From a virus, in IMG/VR virus record IMGVR_UViG_3300042557_000873, positions 1-51,655 of that record: 51,655 bases of DNA; one strand, written 5' to 3'. Position numbers and translations under genes: made by a program. Below are positions 1-8,828 of this stretch, piece after piece. The stretch's first letter is position 1. Each line of letters opens with the position of its first letter. Below the pieces are notes generated by a model. The model ran no database searches and was not told the DNA's origin. It saw nothing but the letters and a program-made list of their open reading frames with translations.

Positions 1-1950
1 GATGTTCCTGAACTTCCGCTACTACCTGAAGATCCTGTACTTCCACTAGATCCCGATGTACCTGTAGAACCTGATGTTCCTGAACTACCGCTAGACCCTG
101 TTGAACCTGATGAACCACTTGATCCTGTACTACCGCTTGACCCACTTGATCCTGAACTACCGCTTGACCCACTAGTTCCTGTTGATCCTGAAGAACCACT
201 TGATCCCGCACTTCCGCTAGAACCTGATGTCCCTGAAGATCCAGATGTACCAGTACTTCCTGATGAACCTGAGCTACCCGCAGAACCACTTGAACCTGTA
301 CTACCTGATGTCCCACTTGATCCTGATGTGCCTGTACTACCACTACTTCCTGAAGAACCCGCACTTCCACTTGACCCACTACTTCCGCTAGTCCCTGATG
401 ATCCTGAAGAACCACTTGATCCTGTACTACCGCTTGATCCCGATACTCCTGAGGTACCGCTACTTCCACTTGTTCCTGACAAACCGCTTACACCTGATGT
501 TCCGCTTGAACCTGAACTTCCTGATGTTCCGCTAGTTCCTGAAGATCCACTCGATCCTGTACTACCACTTGAACCTGATGTTCCTGTCGATCCACTACTT
601 CCGCTTGTACCTGATGATCCTGAAGAACCAGCACTTCCACTTGATCCTGTAGATCCACTTGATCCTGAAGAACCTGATGTTCCTGTACTACCTGAAGAAC
701 CTGAACTTCCACTTGAACCTGCAGAACCACTTGATCCACTACTTCCACTTGTACCTGTTGATCCTGAACTTCCTGATGATCCGGCACTACCACTTGAACC
801 TGTAGTTCCCGATGTACCTGAGCTACCACTAGTACCCGTTGATCCTGAAGATCCACTACTACCTGAAGAACCGCTTGATCCTGAAGATCCCGATGTACCT
901 ACACTTCCGCTAGTTCCTGAAGAACCACTTGATCCAGATGTACCTGTTGATCCCGATGTACCTGCCGAACCTGATGATCCACTTGTACCTGTTAATCCAG
1001 AACTACCTGATGTTCCTGAACTTCCGCTACTACCTGAAGATCCTGTACTTCCACTAGATCCCGATGTACCTGTAGAACCTGATGTTCCTGAACTACCGCT
1101 AGACCCTGTTGAACCTGATGAACCACTTGATCCTGAACTACCGCTTGACCCACTAGTTCCTGTTGATCCTGAAGAACCAGATGTACCTGAAGTACCACTT
1201 GATCCATTTGATCCTGAAGTACCACTAGTACCTGATGAACCACTACTACCTGATGAACCACTACTACCTGATGAACCACTACTACCTGATGTTCCTACAG
1301 ATCCGCTTGATCCTGCCGTACCGCTTGTACCTGTCGATCCTGAACTACCTGATGTTCCTGCAGATCCGCTTGTTCCTGAAGTACCGCTTATACCTGATGA
1401 CCCGCTTGTTCCTGCAGATCCAGATGATCCGCTTGATCCAGATGATCCGCTTGATCCTGAAGAACCTGAAGAACCACTTGTTCCATTTATACCTGATGTT
1501 CCTGAAGATCCTGATGTTCCCGCAGATCCACTACTACCACTTGATCCTGATGTTCCCGCAGATCCACTACTACCACTTGATCCTGTAGATCCACTAGATC
1601 CTGATGTTCCGGCAGAACCGCTAGACCCTGAACTACCTGACGTACCGCTACTTCCACTTGACCCTGAACTACCTGATGTGCCGCTACTTCCACTTGAACC
1701 TGAAGATCCGCTAGTTCCCGATGAACCATTTGTTCCACTAGTACCACTTGATCCTGAACTACCTGATGATCCTGAAGATCCTGATGACCCACTAGTACCA
1801 CTTGATCCTGAACTTCCACTAGTACCGTTAGAACCTGAAGTACCACTAGAACCTGAGGATCCTGATGAACCGCTAGAACCTGAAGTACCACTTGATCCTG
1901 ATGAACCTGAACTACCATTTGATCCTGCGGCCCCTGATGCGGTTATTCCT
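1..1950 (-). repeat. Tandem and dispersed direct repeats inside the Gly-X-Y coding array
   Basis: The array is built on 9-base (three-codon) units with higher-order copies. Bases 1-127 are identical to 1009-1135. The identity resumes at 155-198 and 1136-1179 after a 27-base unit (128-154) missing from the second copy. An 18-base unit is repeated three times at 1231-1284. A 36-base unit is repeated twice at 1511-1582, and another near-identical 36-base pair lies around 1625-1695. All differences are multiples of nine bases, so the reading frame and the Gly-X-Y register are kept. Confidence 0.85.
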
Positions 1951-2732
1951 GTAATACTAATAACTCCACCTTGATTATCATATAAATCTATAGTACTTGA
2001 TCCACTAAAATACGTACCACCTGTTGTAAAAGTGTCGCCTGTAATATTAACACCATTAACAATTAGAGATCCCCCCGATACGGTTAAACCTGTAACAACA
2101 TCAAATGATGCGGTAAACACACCACCGTTATCATCGTATATTGTAAAACTATTATCATTATTATATGTAAATCCTGTAATACAACAACCACCTGTATCTA
2201 ACAATCTCCAATTAGAATTTGCAGTTCCGCCACTGTGTCCTTGAATAGTTGACCCCGTCCAAGCATTAATTAGGGCTTGTCCTGCAGCTGAATTACTTTT
2301 TACTGTAGTTCCAAATTTTGATTGTACCACCGTTGGTCCTCCAGGTCCTGAAGCCGCCAATGCATTATTCCAAAGTGTTGTATAATTTGGAATGTTATAT
2401 TGAAATATTTCTTGTGTTGAATATACATATGCTAACATACCAAGTCTTCTACGACCTGATGAAATGTTATCAGAATTTAATGTCAAAACATCAGGTGAAA
2501 AAACTGACCCGCTACCTTTTTGAAATTGTATTGGAATTGTGTTACCTGAAAATTCGATATCTCCTTGAGATCCTGTTGGTATGGTATATATTAAATCCTG
2601 AAGTTCGTAAACCTCAACATATCCCCCAACACCATATATACTAAAATTAGTACCGAATGTTTGACTTGGTTGGACTGAAAAAGTCCCAACCGCTAATAAA
2701 GGTGTTTGTGGATTTTTATATGGATTTGCCAT
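1..2732 (-). CDS. Collagen-like Gly-X-Y repeat tail-fibre/adhesin protein, C-terminus cut by window edge
   Basis: The minus strand reads in one open frame from ATG at 2732 to the window edge (at least 910 codons). Residues 1 to about 264 form a non-repetitive virion-like domain beginning MANPYKNPQT, with beta-type segments near its end such as SGGSLIVNG. From about residue 265 onward the protein is an unbroken Gly-X-Y array, mostly GSS, GTS and GSA with occasional GVS, GLS or GLT, and no proline in the triplets I translated. Gly-X-Y repeats occur in phage tail fibres and surface filaments. Ser/Thr in nearly two thirds of positions would suit O-glycosylation (inference). It starts 12 bases after the upstream gene's stop, so the two are probably co-transcribed. 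No late-type motif precedes it. The exact adhesion role and the C-terminal domain are not visible. Confidence 0.85.
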   Translation of the reverse strand, partial: MANPYKNPQTPLLAVGTFSVQPSQTFGTNFSIYGVGGYVEVYELQDLIYTIPTGSQGDIEFSGNTIPIQFQKGSGSVFSPDVLTLNSDNISSGRRRLGMLAYVYSTQEIFQYNIPNYTTLWNNALAASGPGGPTVVQSKFGTTVKSNSAAGQALINAWTGSTIQGHSGGTANSNWRLLDTGGCCITGFTYNNDNSFTIYDDNGGVFTASFDVVTGLTVSGGSLIVNGVNITGDTFTTGGTYFSGSSTIDLYDNQGGVISITGITASGAAGSNGSSGSSGSSGTSGSSGSSGSSGSSGTSGSNGTSGSSGSSGTSGSSGSSGSSGSSGSSGTSGTNGSSGTSGSSGSSGSSGTSGSSGSSGSSGTSGSSGSSGSAGTSGSSGSTGSSGSSGSAGTSGSSGSSGSAGTSGSSGTSGINGTSGSSGSSGSSGSSGSSGSSGSAGTSGSSGISGTSGTSGSAGTSGSSGSTGTSGTAGSSGSVGTSGSSGSSGSSGSSGSSGSSGTSGTSGSNGSSGTSGTSGSSGSTGTSGSSGSSGSSGSSGSTGSSGSSGTSGSTGTSGSSGSTGSSGSSGSSGTSGSSGLTGTSGSSGSAGTSGSTGTSGSSGSSGTSGSVGTSGSSGSSGSSGSSGSSGSTGTSGSSGTSGTTGSSGSAGSSGSSGSTGTSGSSGSSGSAGSSGSSGSSGSTGTSGSSGSSGSTGSSGSAGSSGSSGTSGSSGSTGTSGSSGSTGSSGSSGTSGTSGSSGSSGTSGVSGLSGTSGSSGTSGVSGSSGSTGSSGSSGSSGTSGSSGSSGSAGSSGSSGSTGTSGSSGTSGSTGSSGSAGSSGSSGSTGTSGSSGTSGSSGSAGSSGSSGSTGTSGSSGSSGSSGSSGSTGSSGSSGSTGSSGSSGTSGSTGTSGSSGSTGSSGSSGSSGT

Positions 2733-2744
2733 TTTATACTAATT

Positions 2745-3770
2745 TTATGGTTGGGTATCGCTACCTCTAAAATAAATATTGTTATTATTGTTTAATCTAA
2801 ATATTTGGTTAGGGAATGTTGTATAAACTCGATAAGTTCCTGAAGGAATTGTTGATCCTGTGTAGTTAACTAAATAACTATTAATTGTAGGTTCAGTTCC
2901 AACAGACTCTTGTTGAGTTGGGTTACCCATTGCATTTATGTAGATTTCAGTTTGTATTTCATTATTTGTTGCAATTACAGGAATAAACCAAGTGTACCAT
3001 GCTTTTGAAAGTACTGTACCTGATTTAATTTCTGTTGTGAAGAAATTATATTTACTAATTGGGTTTCCAAATGCATCATCACCACCTGTAGTCTGTGGAA
3101 CAGATTGAACAACTATACTTGGGAATTGTCCATTAGTCCATGAAGCGTAATTCATATATAAATTCATATCTATATTAAATTGTGCCTGACTTTGTGTTGG
3201 TTGAGAAGCGTTTGTAAATCCGAAGAAGTTAGATCCATTTGCGTACATATACGAACCAATTGCGGATGATCCTGAAACAGGTTCTATAAACAAATACGCA
3301 AAATAATTCGGAGGTGTAGTCGGTGTCGGCGTCGGCGTTGGCGTCGGCGTTTGTGACAAACAAGGTGGTAATGTAGTCGTTGGTGTCGGTGTAGGTCTTG
3401 GGGTTCTTGTTGGTGTCGGTGTAGGGTTTTGTGTTGGTGCAGGTGTTGCAGAAGCACAAGGTTCGTATGTTGGTGTTACTGTTGGTGTCGGTGTAGGTGT
3501 TGGCGTTGCAGTTCTTGTTGGTGTTACTGTTGGTGTCGGTGTAGGTGTTGGACGTGGTACTTGTAATATATTAGTACATTTGTCTTCATATGTATAAATT
3601 GTGTATGTTCCGTAAACTTCTCTTGGTGGTATTAATAACGAAGGTTCAAAAATCAACGGTAATGTTACATCTCCCAAATTTATTACAACAGGATCATTAT
3701 CAGGCGTGAACAAAACATTGGCTAGTTCACCGTCGTGATTGATACTATTTATTGTAATAATTTGACTCAT
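2745..3770 (-). CDS. Putative tail-fibre/virion protein with Thr-Pro-rich linker
   Basis: This 341-residue protein starts MSQIITINSI; an in-frame start seven codons upstream is less likely because it would overlap the AT-rich promoter-like motif at 3781-3789. Residues 1 to about 68 form a small beta-type domain. Residues about 70-151 are a Thr-Pro linker (PTPTPTPTVTPT and variants) interrupted by single Cys residues. The rest is a Tyr/Asn/Thr-rich globular domain without recognised family. Such linkers join domains of extracellular or virion proteins and are common sites of O-glycosylation. It lies between the collagen-like protein and a larger protein that also has a TP linker, so all three probably belong to one fibre complex. 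I do not recognise a precise function. Confidence 0.7.
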   Translation of the reverse strand: MSQIITINSINHDGELANVLFTPDNDPVVINLGDVTLPLIFEPSLLIPPREVYGTYTIYTYEDKCTNILQVPRPTPTPTPTVTPTRTATPTPTPTPTVTPTYEPCASATPAPTQNPTPTPTRTPRPTPTPTTTLPPCLSQTPTPTPTPTPTTPPNYFAYLFIEPVSGSSAIGSYMYANGSNFFGFTNASQPTQSQAQFNIDMNLYMNYASWTNGQFPSIVVQSVPQTTGGDDAFGNPISKYNFFTTEIKSGTVLSKAWYTWFIPVIATNNEIQTEIYINAMGNPTQQESVGTEPTINSYLVNYTGSTIPSGTYRVYTTFPNQIFRLNNNNNIYFRGSDTQP

Positions 3771-3780
3771 TGTATTTCTC

Positions 3781-3789
3781 AATAAATAC
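3781..3789 (-). promoter_or_regulatory. Late-type promoter motif GTATTTATT
   Basis: Read on the minus strand, GTATTTATT ends 10 bases before the ATG at 3770. It matches the (G/A)(T/A)TATTTAT element found before most structural genes of this window. Confidence 0.5.
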
Positions 3790-3818
3790 AACCATAACCT
3801 TATTTATCTCTTTTTGAT

Positions 3819-6065
3819 TTAACCTAAAGTAAAAGAAACTCTACCTGTTGACCCTGATGATGTTGTGGTTGTAGTTGTTACATCATTAGAAATCTTGTAT
3901 GTATAATCGTTAGGTGCACATGTTTCGGTATTACAAACGGGGCAATCAGGATCAAACATCATAAATTTATCCTTCAATAATTTAAAATTATGTTTGACTT
4001 CAGGTGCCGATAAAGGTTCCGTATAAAATCTAAATTGAGATATACCACCTTCAAAAGTTCCTCCAAAATTCTCCTCTAAAAGAATGTGTGTTTTTAATTT
4101 ATTTAAAGTAGTTGCACTTAAAATATTTTCAGGAAAACATTCAGGATCTTGTATGTAATCACCAATAGTTGTTGCCGTACAAGCAGATAATGTTAAATTT
4201 TCATGTAAACCTTGAGTTCCTCCACCCCAAGACATATTAAATGGAACTGCAACTTGTTTTTCTTTGTCAGTATCTAAAGCTCTTGGTATGACTTCTTCAA
4301 AGTCTTCAATTGTGTAGAATATTCTTCCATTAATAAAAATTCTTAATCTACCTCTTCTAAACTTAGTTTCATCTAACCACGTTTGATTTAATTGTACTAT
4401 CTCAACTTGTTGTGGAATTTCATAACCATTTGTAACAGGTGGTCCAATTAAAGAGATTGCATTGTTTGCAAGTGAAGCCAAAAACTCAACTCTTGTAATT
4501 TGATCTAAACCTCCAAACCACCTTAAATCACAATAATCAATAAATGTATATCTTTCAAACACAACGTCTAATTGAAACCAATGTTCGTACTCCAACCAAG
4601 CAGGATTAGTTTGTAAACAAAAAGGATAAATCGGTGGCGTACAAATGTCTTGTATTGTGTAACCCGTTACATATGTTTGCCCTGTTATACATGTTCCTGT
4701 GGTCTCACAATCTCCCGTTATTTTTAAAACTCTAATACCAATTCCTGGATTTTTTGGGTCACCACATAATCTGATAGAAAAATTGTTGGATAGGGCATCT
4801 AACTTAGGATCTTTTTCACAAGTATCTTCAATGGATGAAAATGTATCTGATGGATATGGTGGTGGACAACCGCAACTATCACACCCACAGTTTGGACACG
4901 ATGTACAACAAGGTTTTGGTGGACACGAAACAACAGTTGGATAAGTATCACAAGGAGGTGTTGGAGTCGGAGTTGGTGTTGGTGTGGGGGAAGGTACTAT
5001 AATTGTATTGCATTTATGTTCAAAACACATCCAACCACAAGTAAGACAAGGTTCTAAATCACATTCACAACCACAAGTTAGTTTAGTTTCATAATTTCCA
5101 TGACAAAGATTACAACCATAATTAATATGTGGATCATAAACACCACCAATTGGTCTTGGTGGGTATACGTATATACATCTACTATTTTTTACTTCGTAGT
5201 TACAACACGCACATGTTTGAAAACATCCTGCCAATTCTGAAGTCACTCTAACATAATTAGGATCACATTTTGGTGAACCATCAGCATAATGGTAAAATTT
5301 ATTTTCAGCTCTTGTTCCTAAATAAAATAAAGTATTTTTATTATTTGGATAAATTTGATTTAGTGTTTCGTAACCAGGTTTCGGGGTATATTCGTTAATG
5401 AGTCTAGGTTTTAATATCATTTCAACAGACCACCCTTTTTTCATTCTTTCGGGTAGAATTTCATAATCATAACCAAACAATTTATAAAATCCTTGATAAA
5501 ACCCACCATATAATTCAACGTATCTTCCCACTTGTGGATTATTTTTAGATACCATTTCATAAGCAGTATATTTTGGTATCCCTGAAAATCTATTATTTTG
5601 TGGGACATTTGTAGTTGTTTGAATAAACTTCATTCGTCTATCATAAAACATTCTATCAAACTTAACCGCATCTGTGAATAAACCATTTGTATAATTTAAA
5701 GTTTCACCAACAATATTATCAACTAAACCGTTATCTATTCCCGTTAAACCAATATCGCAAGTTGTTCCTGCGGTAAAACAATCAATTCTTAAATCCTTAG
5801 GTTCATAAAATGATTCTGAGATTACAACATTATTAGGGTTATATACACCATAGGTTAATGTTAAGTTTTGAGTTGATAATGGACTATTTAAATCAACATT
5901 CACTGGTAATTTCTCACCATTGTCTGCACCTATTATATATGGAGAAAAAACTACCTCTTGATTAAAGTCTACCTCATCAGACGCCAAAGACATATCTTGC
6001 CCATCATAAATGAGTTGTAACTTTAACTTTGGGTAGTTATATTGATTTATATTTTGGTATGCCAT
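3819..6065 (-). CDS. Large Cys-rich virion protein with TP linker and LamG-like C-terminal domain
   Basis: This 748-residue protein is probably a tail or fibre component. Residues about 1-260 are a beta-rich domain. Residues about 263-410 are extremely Cys-rich, with clusters such as CACC, CGCECD and CPNCGCDSCGC, and are split by a TP linker at about 359-371. Residues about 430-720 resemble a laminin-G/concanavalin-like jelly roll: they contain a long hydrophobic beta pattern and end in GGISQFRFYTEPLSAPEV, typical of the last strands of that fold. The final residues are a Thr/Ser-rich tail. LamG domains often bind sugars, so receptor or glycan binding is an inference. It is divergent from the gene at 6119 and the first gene of the leftward fibre group. 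The late-type motif lies 10 bases before its ATG. Confidence 0.75.
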   Translation of the reverse strand: MAYQNINQYNYPKLKLQLIYDGQDMSLASDEVDFNQEVVFSPYIIGADNGEKLPVNVDLNSPLSTQNLTLTYGVYNPNNVVISESFYEPKDLRIDCFTAGTTCDIGLTGIDNGLVDNIVGETLNYTNGLFTDAVKFDRMFYDRRMKFIQTTTNVPQNNRFSGIPKYTAYEMVSKNNPQVGRYVELYGGFYQGFYKLFGYDYEILPERMKKGWSVEMILKPRLINEYTPKPGYETLNQIYPNNKNTLFYLGTRAENKFYHYADGSPKCDPNYVRVTSELAGCFQTCACCNYEVKNSRCIYVYPPRPIGGVYDPHINYGCNLCHGNYETKLTCGCECDLEPCLTCGWMCFEHKCNTIIVPSPTPTPTPTPTPPCDTYPTVVSCPPKPCCTSCPNCGCDSCGCPPPYPSDTFSSIEDTCEKDPKLDALSNNFSIRLCGDPKNPGIGIRVLKITGDCETTGTCITGQTYVTGYTIQDICTPPIYPFCLQTNPAWLEYEHWFQLDVVFERYTFIDYCDLRWFGGLDQITRVEFLASLANNAISLIGPPVTNGYEIPQQVEIVQLNQTWLDETKFRRGRLRIFINGRIFYTIEDFEEVIPRALDTDKEKQVAVPFNMSWGGGTQGLHENLTLSACTATTIGDYIQDPECFPENILSATTLNKLKTHILLEENFGGTFEGGISQFRFYTEPLSAPEVKHNFKLLKDKFMMFDPDCPVCNTETCAPNDYTYKISNDVTTTTTTSSGSTGRVSFTLG

Positions 6066-6075
6066 GTGTTTTACT

Positions 6076-6084
6076 TATAAATAC
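6076..6084 (-). promoter_or_regulatory. Late-type promoter motif GTATTTATA (leftward)
   Basis: The minus-strand motif ends 10 bases before the ATG at 6065. Together with the rightward copy at 6096-6104 it forms a compact divergent pair within a 53-base intergenic gap. Confidence 0.55.
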
Positions 6085-6095
6085 AACAAATCAAA

Positions 6096-6104
6096 GTATT
6101 TATT
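6096..6104 (+). promoter_or_regulatory. Late-type promoter motif GTATTTATT (rightward)
   Basis: The motif ends 14 bases before ATG 6119 and supports that start over the in-frame upstream alternative, which would run into the divergent gene. Confidence 0.55.
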
Positions 6105-6118
6105 GTAAAAACTATATC

Positions 6119-7003
6119 ATGGTAGAATTGAATAAAGAGTATTTTGAAAAACCGTATTATTTCTTTTTAAAAGATAAAGGGAATAAAATTGGTATATATT
6201 ATTCTGTATCTGAAACATTATCTGAATCTAGGAAAGAAGATGAATTTATTGAAGTTGATATATCAGTATTCGAGGAAATCCAAGATTTAATCTCAAAAAT
6301 TTTAAAATCAGGTAAAAAATTAACAAAACAACAAGTTCATAAATTAATTGATTCTAAAACTAAAAAAGAAACTAAAGATGGTGAAATTGATGAGTTAGTT
6401 GATCCTGATGGATCTATAATAAGTTCTAATATACCAGTATTAAATCAAAGAAATTTGGCCAAGAAAACTATGGACCAAACTGTTCGTATGACTAGAGCAC
6501 AACAATGGCCGTTTATCCGTGTCTACTATGGTGAATCTGAAGATGCGAGAAATAACACATTAAGTGAAGTTGATCAATCTGAATCTTTTGGTTTTGAAGA
6601 AACTGAATTTGCACCTACTTATGATGTTGCAAATAAAATATTAAAAAAGATGGAGGTTGAGGACCCTATTGAAAGGGATGAAAGATTAAAAAGATTGGGG
6701 TTTGATAGAAATTTAGATAAAGAATTAAAAAACGAAAAGAAACGAGGTCGGTGTAAAATTTGTTTCACAAAAAGAAGATTGTCTGAATTAGAAAAAGAAA
6801 AAATGGAAACTTTGATTGATGAAATATTACTTTCAAAAAAATCAAAAGACAAAGAAGTTGTAAAAAAAACAAAAGAAGACGATAAATTATCTAAACCAGT
6901 CTCTAAAATTTTAATAAGAAATATTGAAGCAATTAAAAGGCTTGCAGATAAAGAAGGTATTAGTATTGATAAATTGGTAAAACATTTAAAACAAGGTGAA
7001 TAG
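6119..7003 (+). CDS. Conserved-type phage protein, unknown function
   Basis: This 294-residue protein starts MVELNKEYFE. I chose this ATG because the promoter-like motif lies just upstream and the 30 codons before it overlap the divergent gene. The sequence is highly charged and Lys-rich. A central WPFIRVYYGESEDAR segment is followed by acidic stretches, a lone CKIC pair near residue 212 (too few Cys for a clear zinc site) and a helical Lys/Glu-rich C-terminus. I recognise no family. It leads a rightward group of five genes with overlapping or nearly abutting ends. The position next to fibre genes suggests a structural or assembly role, but this is inference. Confidence 0.65.
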   Translation: MVELNKEYFEKPYYFFLKDKGNKIGIYYSVSETLSESRKEDEFIEVDISVFEEIQDLISKILKSGKKLTKQQVHKLIDSKTKKETKDGEIDELVDPDGSIISSNIPVLNQRNLAKKTMDQTVRMTRAQQWPFIRVYYGESEDARNNTLSEVDQSESFGFEETEFAPTYDVANKILKKMEVEDPIERDERLKRLGFDRNLDKELKNEKKRGRCKICFTKRRLSELEKEKMETLIDEILLSKKSKDKEVVKKTKEDDKLSKPVSKILIRNIEAIKRLADKEGISIDKLVKHLKQGE

Positions 7004-7466
7004 TAATTTATATAATAAAACTATTGAGCTACCAAAAGAAGTAGTTGAATATCTTCAAGTATGTTTTGATCATATTCCTAATTCAGACCCGTCAATTGAA
7101 GGTCACAAAAGAAATGAAGAATTAAGAGATACTGGATACGTAACATACCAACAACTTGGTAGAATAAAAAATTGGTTTGATAATTATGAAGGTGATGGGA
7201 CGGACGCTCCTTTTATTTTAAATGGTGCCGACTACATGAAAAATTGGGTTGAGAATACAATTCAAGGACTAAGAAAAAATGATAATTTTTCAAATCAAGT
7301 ACAAAACGATTATATGCCAAATGAAATAGATGATAAATTAATTAAAGATTTAGGACCTATTGCGGATATGTTAAGACCTTCTAAAGAACATAGCACTTTT
7401 TCACAAGATGTTAGAATTAAAGAAGACCTTGACAGAATAAACCAAATAATGAAACAAATAATTTAA
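6996..7466 (+). CDS. Hypothetical protein
   Basis: This 156-residue protein starts at a GTG that overlaps the previous stop codon by eight bases. It is predicted soluble and alpha-helical, with no Cys cluster, signal peptide or membrane segment. A conserved-looking core reads YQQLGRIKNWFDNYEG. No family is recognised. It is translationally coupled to the genes on both sides, with a one-base gap to the next ORF. Confidence 0.6.
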   Translation: MNSNLYNKTIELPKEVVEYLQVCFDHIPNSDPSIEGHKRNEELRDTGYVTYQQLGRIKNWFDNYEGDGTDAPFILNGADYMKNWVENTIQGLRKNDNFSNQVQNDYMPNEIDDKLIKDLGPIADMLRPSKEHSTFSQDVRIKEDLDRINQIMKQII

Positions 7467-7467
7467 A

Positions 7468-7752
7468 ATGCAAACAGAAAGATTAGATTTTAGCCAACCA
7501 GCAAATGATTTGACTGCAGTTGCTGACATCCAAAGAAAGAGCCTTCTTGTAAAAAACGATTACAAAACGGTAAATCCTTATTCTGCGGTTAACCCTGATG
7601 CTTTGTCAGATGGAGATGAGTCAGGTAAAGGTACAGGAATTTTCTTAGATACAATCAATGGTGGTTCATCAATTGATATTATTGAAAGAAAAAATGAAAT
7701 AAAAATCAATGAATACCAACCAAACAAACCATATACGACTCCATCAGCATAA
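7468..7752 (+). CDS. Hypothetical small protein
   Basis: This 94-residue soluble protein starts MQTERLDFSQ. It has low-complexity polar stretches and a Gly/Ser-rich middle (SGKGTGIFLDTINGGSS) and ends in a Pro/Thr-rich tail. Its stop shares a base with the start of the WYL-like gene. No family is recognised; a small virion or assembly component would fit the context. Confidence 0.55.
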   Translation: MQTERLDFSQPANDLTAVADIQRKSLLVKNDYKTVNPYSAVNPDALSDGDESGKGTGIFLDTINGGSSIDIIERKNEIKINEYQPNKPYTTPSA

Positions 7753-8150
7753 TGAAACTTTACAACACATTAAATAAACTTATTTTAGAGGTAGCAACAG
7801 CTGATCAAATAACTGATGCTATAAGAAATAAAAAAGTATGTGTTATTTATTACAACGGTGATGAACCTGGAGGTAAAGGTTTAAGAGTTATTGAACCTGT
7901 AGCTTACGGTTATAGTAAAAGAGGTAACCCCGTATTAAGAGCTTGGGATAGAGAAGGATCTTCTCATAGAGCATTTTTAGGTAAGAAACCTCTTCCGAGT
8001 TGGAGATTTTTTAGAGTGGATAAAATGGAATTTATTCGGCCTACTCAAGAAATTTTTGATACTCCTCGACCAGGTTACAATCCTACGGGAGATAGAAGTA
8101 TGGAAAGAATGATAATTAACGCAGTATTTGGAAACGAAAATATAACATAA
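7752..8150 (+). CDS. WYL-like domain protein
   Basis: This 132-residue protein matches the general pattern of the WYL sensor fold: VCVIYYNGD, then LRVIEPVAYGYS, then a hydrophobic strand VLRAWD, then WRFFRVDKMEFIRP. WYL domains bind ligands or nucleic acids in bacterial regulators, but here there is no DNA-binding HTH domain, so it is a stand-alone WYL-like module. The N-terminus MKLYNTLNKLILE is a short amphipathic helix ending in I-L-E, resembling the capsid-targeting leaders of T4 internal head proteins. Regulator and packaged virion protein are therefore both possible. The family assignment is by pattern only. Confidence 0.55.
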   Translation: MKLYNTLNKLILEVATADQITDAIRNKKVCVIYYNGDEPGGKGLRVIEPVAYGYSKRGNPVLRAWDREGSSHRAFLGKKPLPSWRFFRVDKMEFIRPTQEIFDTPRPGYNPTGDRSMERMIINAVFGNENIT

Positions 8151-8151
8151 T

Positions 8152-8769
8152 ATGAATTCAGAATCAGAATTACTACAAAAATTAATGGTCTCAAAAAAGA
8201 TCATGGAAAAACACAATGACATGGGTAGAGGTCAAGCTCGTAACATAAACATGGGTAATGATTTCTCAAGTCCAATGGTTGAGAATTATGAGGCTCCAGC
8301 TGCAAGATATAATTTACCTGCAGATTTAATGGAAGAAACAAGACCTGTATCACAACCAAGACAATCTAATGTACCTATGGAAGATAGAATTGCAAGTTCT
8401 AAATTACCTGACGAAATTAAAAGACTAATGATGGAACACCCCATCCAACAACCTACAATGGGTATGTCATCAGGAGCGGTTTTAAGTAATGATTTAGTAG
8501 AAAAAGCTTCAAGGTTAATGAATACAAATGCTAAAGGAGATCAAATTATTGAAGGTAAACAAAGACAACAAACACAACAAGTACAAACATCAAGTTCATT
8601 ATCGGCAAATCAAATAAGAGAAATTGTTAGAGAAACAGTCCAAGACGTTTTAAAAGAAAACGGTCTTTTGGTTGAATCTGAGTCAAATAGTGGGGAAATG
8701 TTTAAATTTAGAGTTGGTCAACATTTATTTGAAGGTAAAGTTTTGAAAGTTAAAAAAATCGCAAAATAA
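8152..8769 (+). CDS. Hypothetical polar protein with C-terminal amphipathic helix
   Basis: This 205-residue protein is rich in Met, Gln and Asn. The N-terminal two thirds look disordered (GRGQARNINMGND and similar). A clear helix follows near residue 160, IREIVRETVQDVLKENGLL. A small beta-type end domain, FKFRVGQHLFEGKVLKVKK, completes the protein. No family is recognised. It is the last gene before a strong terminator, so it ends the 6119-8769 transcription unit. Confidence 0.6.
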   Translation: MNSESELLQKLMVSKKIMEKHNDMGRGQARNINMGNDFSSPMVENYEAPAARYNLPADLMEETRPVSQPRQSNVPMEDRIASSKLPDEIKRLMMEHPIQQPTMGMSSGAVLSNDLVEKASRLMNTNAKGDQIIEGKQRQQTQQVQTSSSLSANQIREIVRETVQDVLKENGLLVESESNSGEMFKFRVGQHLFEGKVLKVKKIAK

Positions 8770-8793
8770 AAAATACTTTTCAGGCGTGAAATA

Positions 8794-8825
8794 AATACTC
8801 ATCTTATGATGGGTATTTTTTTTTA
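8794..8825 (+). terminator. Rho-independent terminator
   Basis: A 10-bp stem (AATACTCATC pairing with GATGGGTATT, one G-U pair) has a four-base loop TTAT and is followed directly by a run of T. It lies 25 bases after the stop at 8769 and separates the structural group from the sugar block. Confidence 0.85.
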
Positions 8826-8828
8826 TTA

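Noticed and set aside
1-1950. CRISPR array
   Set aside because: The repeats are 9-, 18-, 27- and 36-base coding units with no constant repeat/unique spacer alternation and keep one reading frame throughout.
328-1974. Long plus-strand ORF of Pro-Leu-Asp-Pro type repeats
   Set aside because: It is the complement of the Gly-X-Y array. The minus strand gives a continuous frame with a normal non-repetitive N-terminus starting at 2732, while the plus frame begins at a GTG inside the repeats and has no sensible ends.
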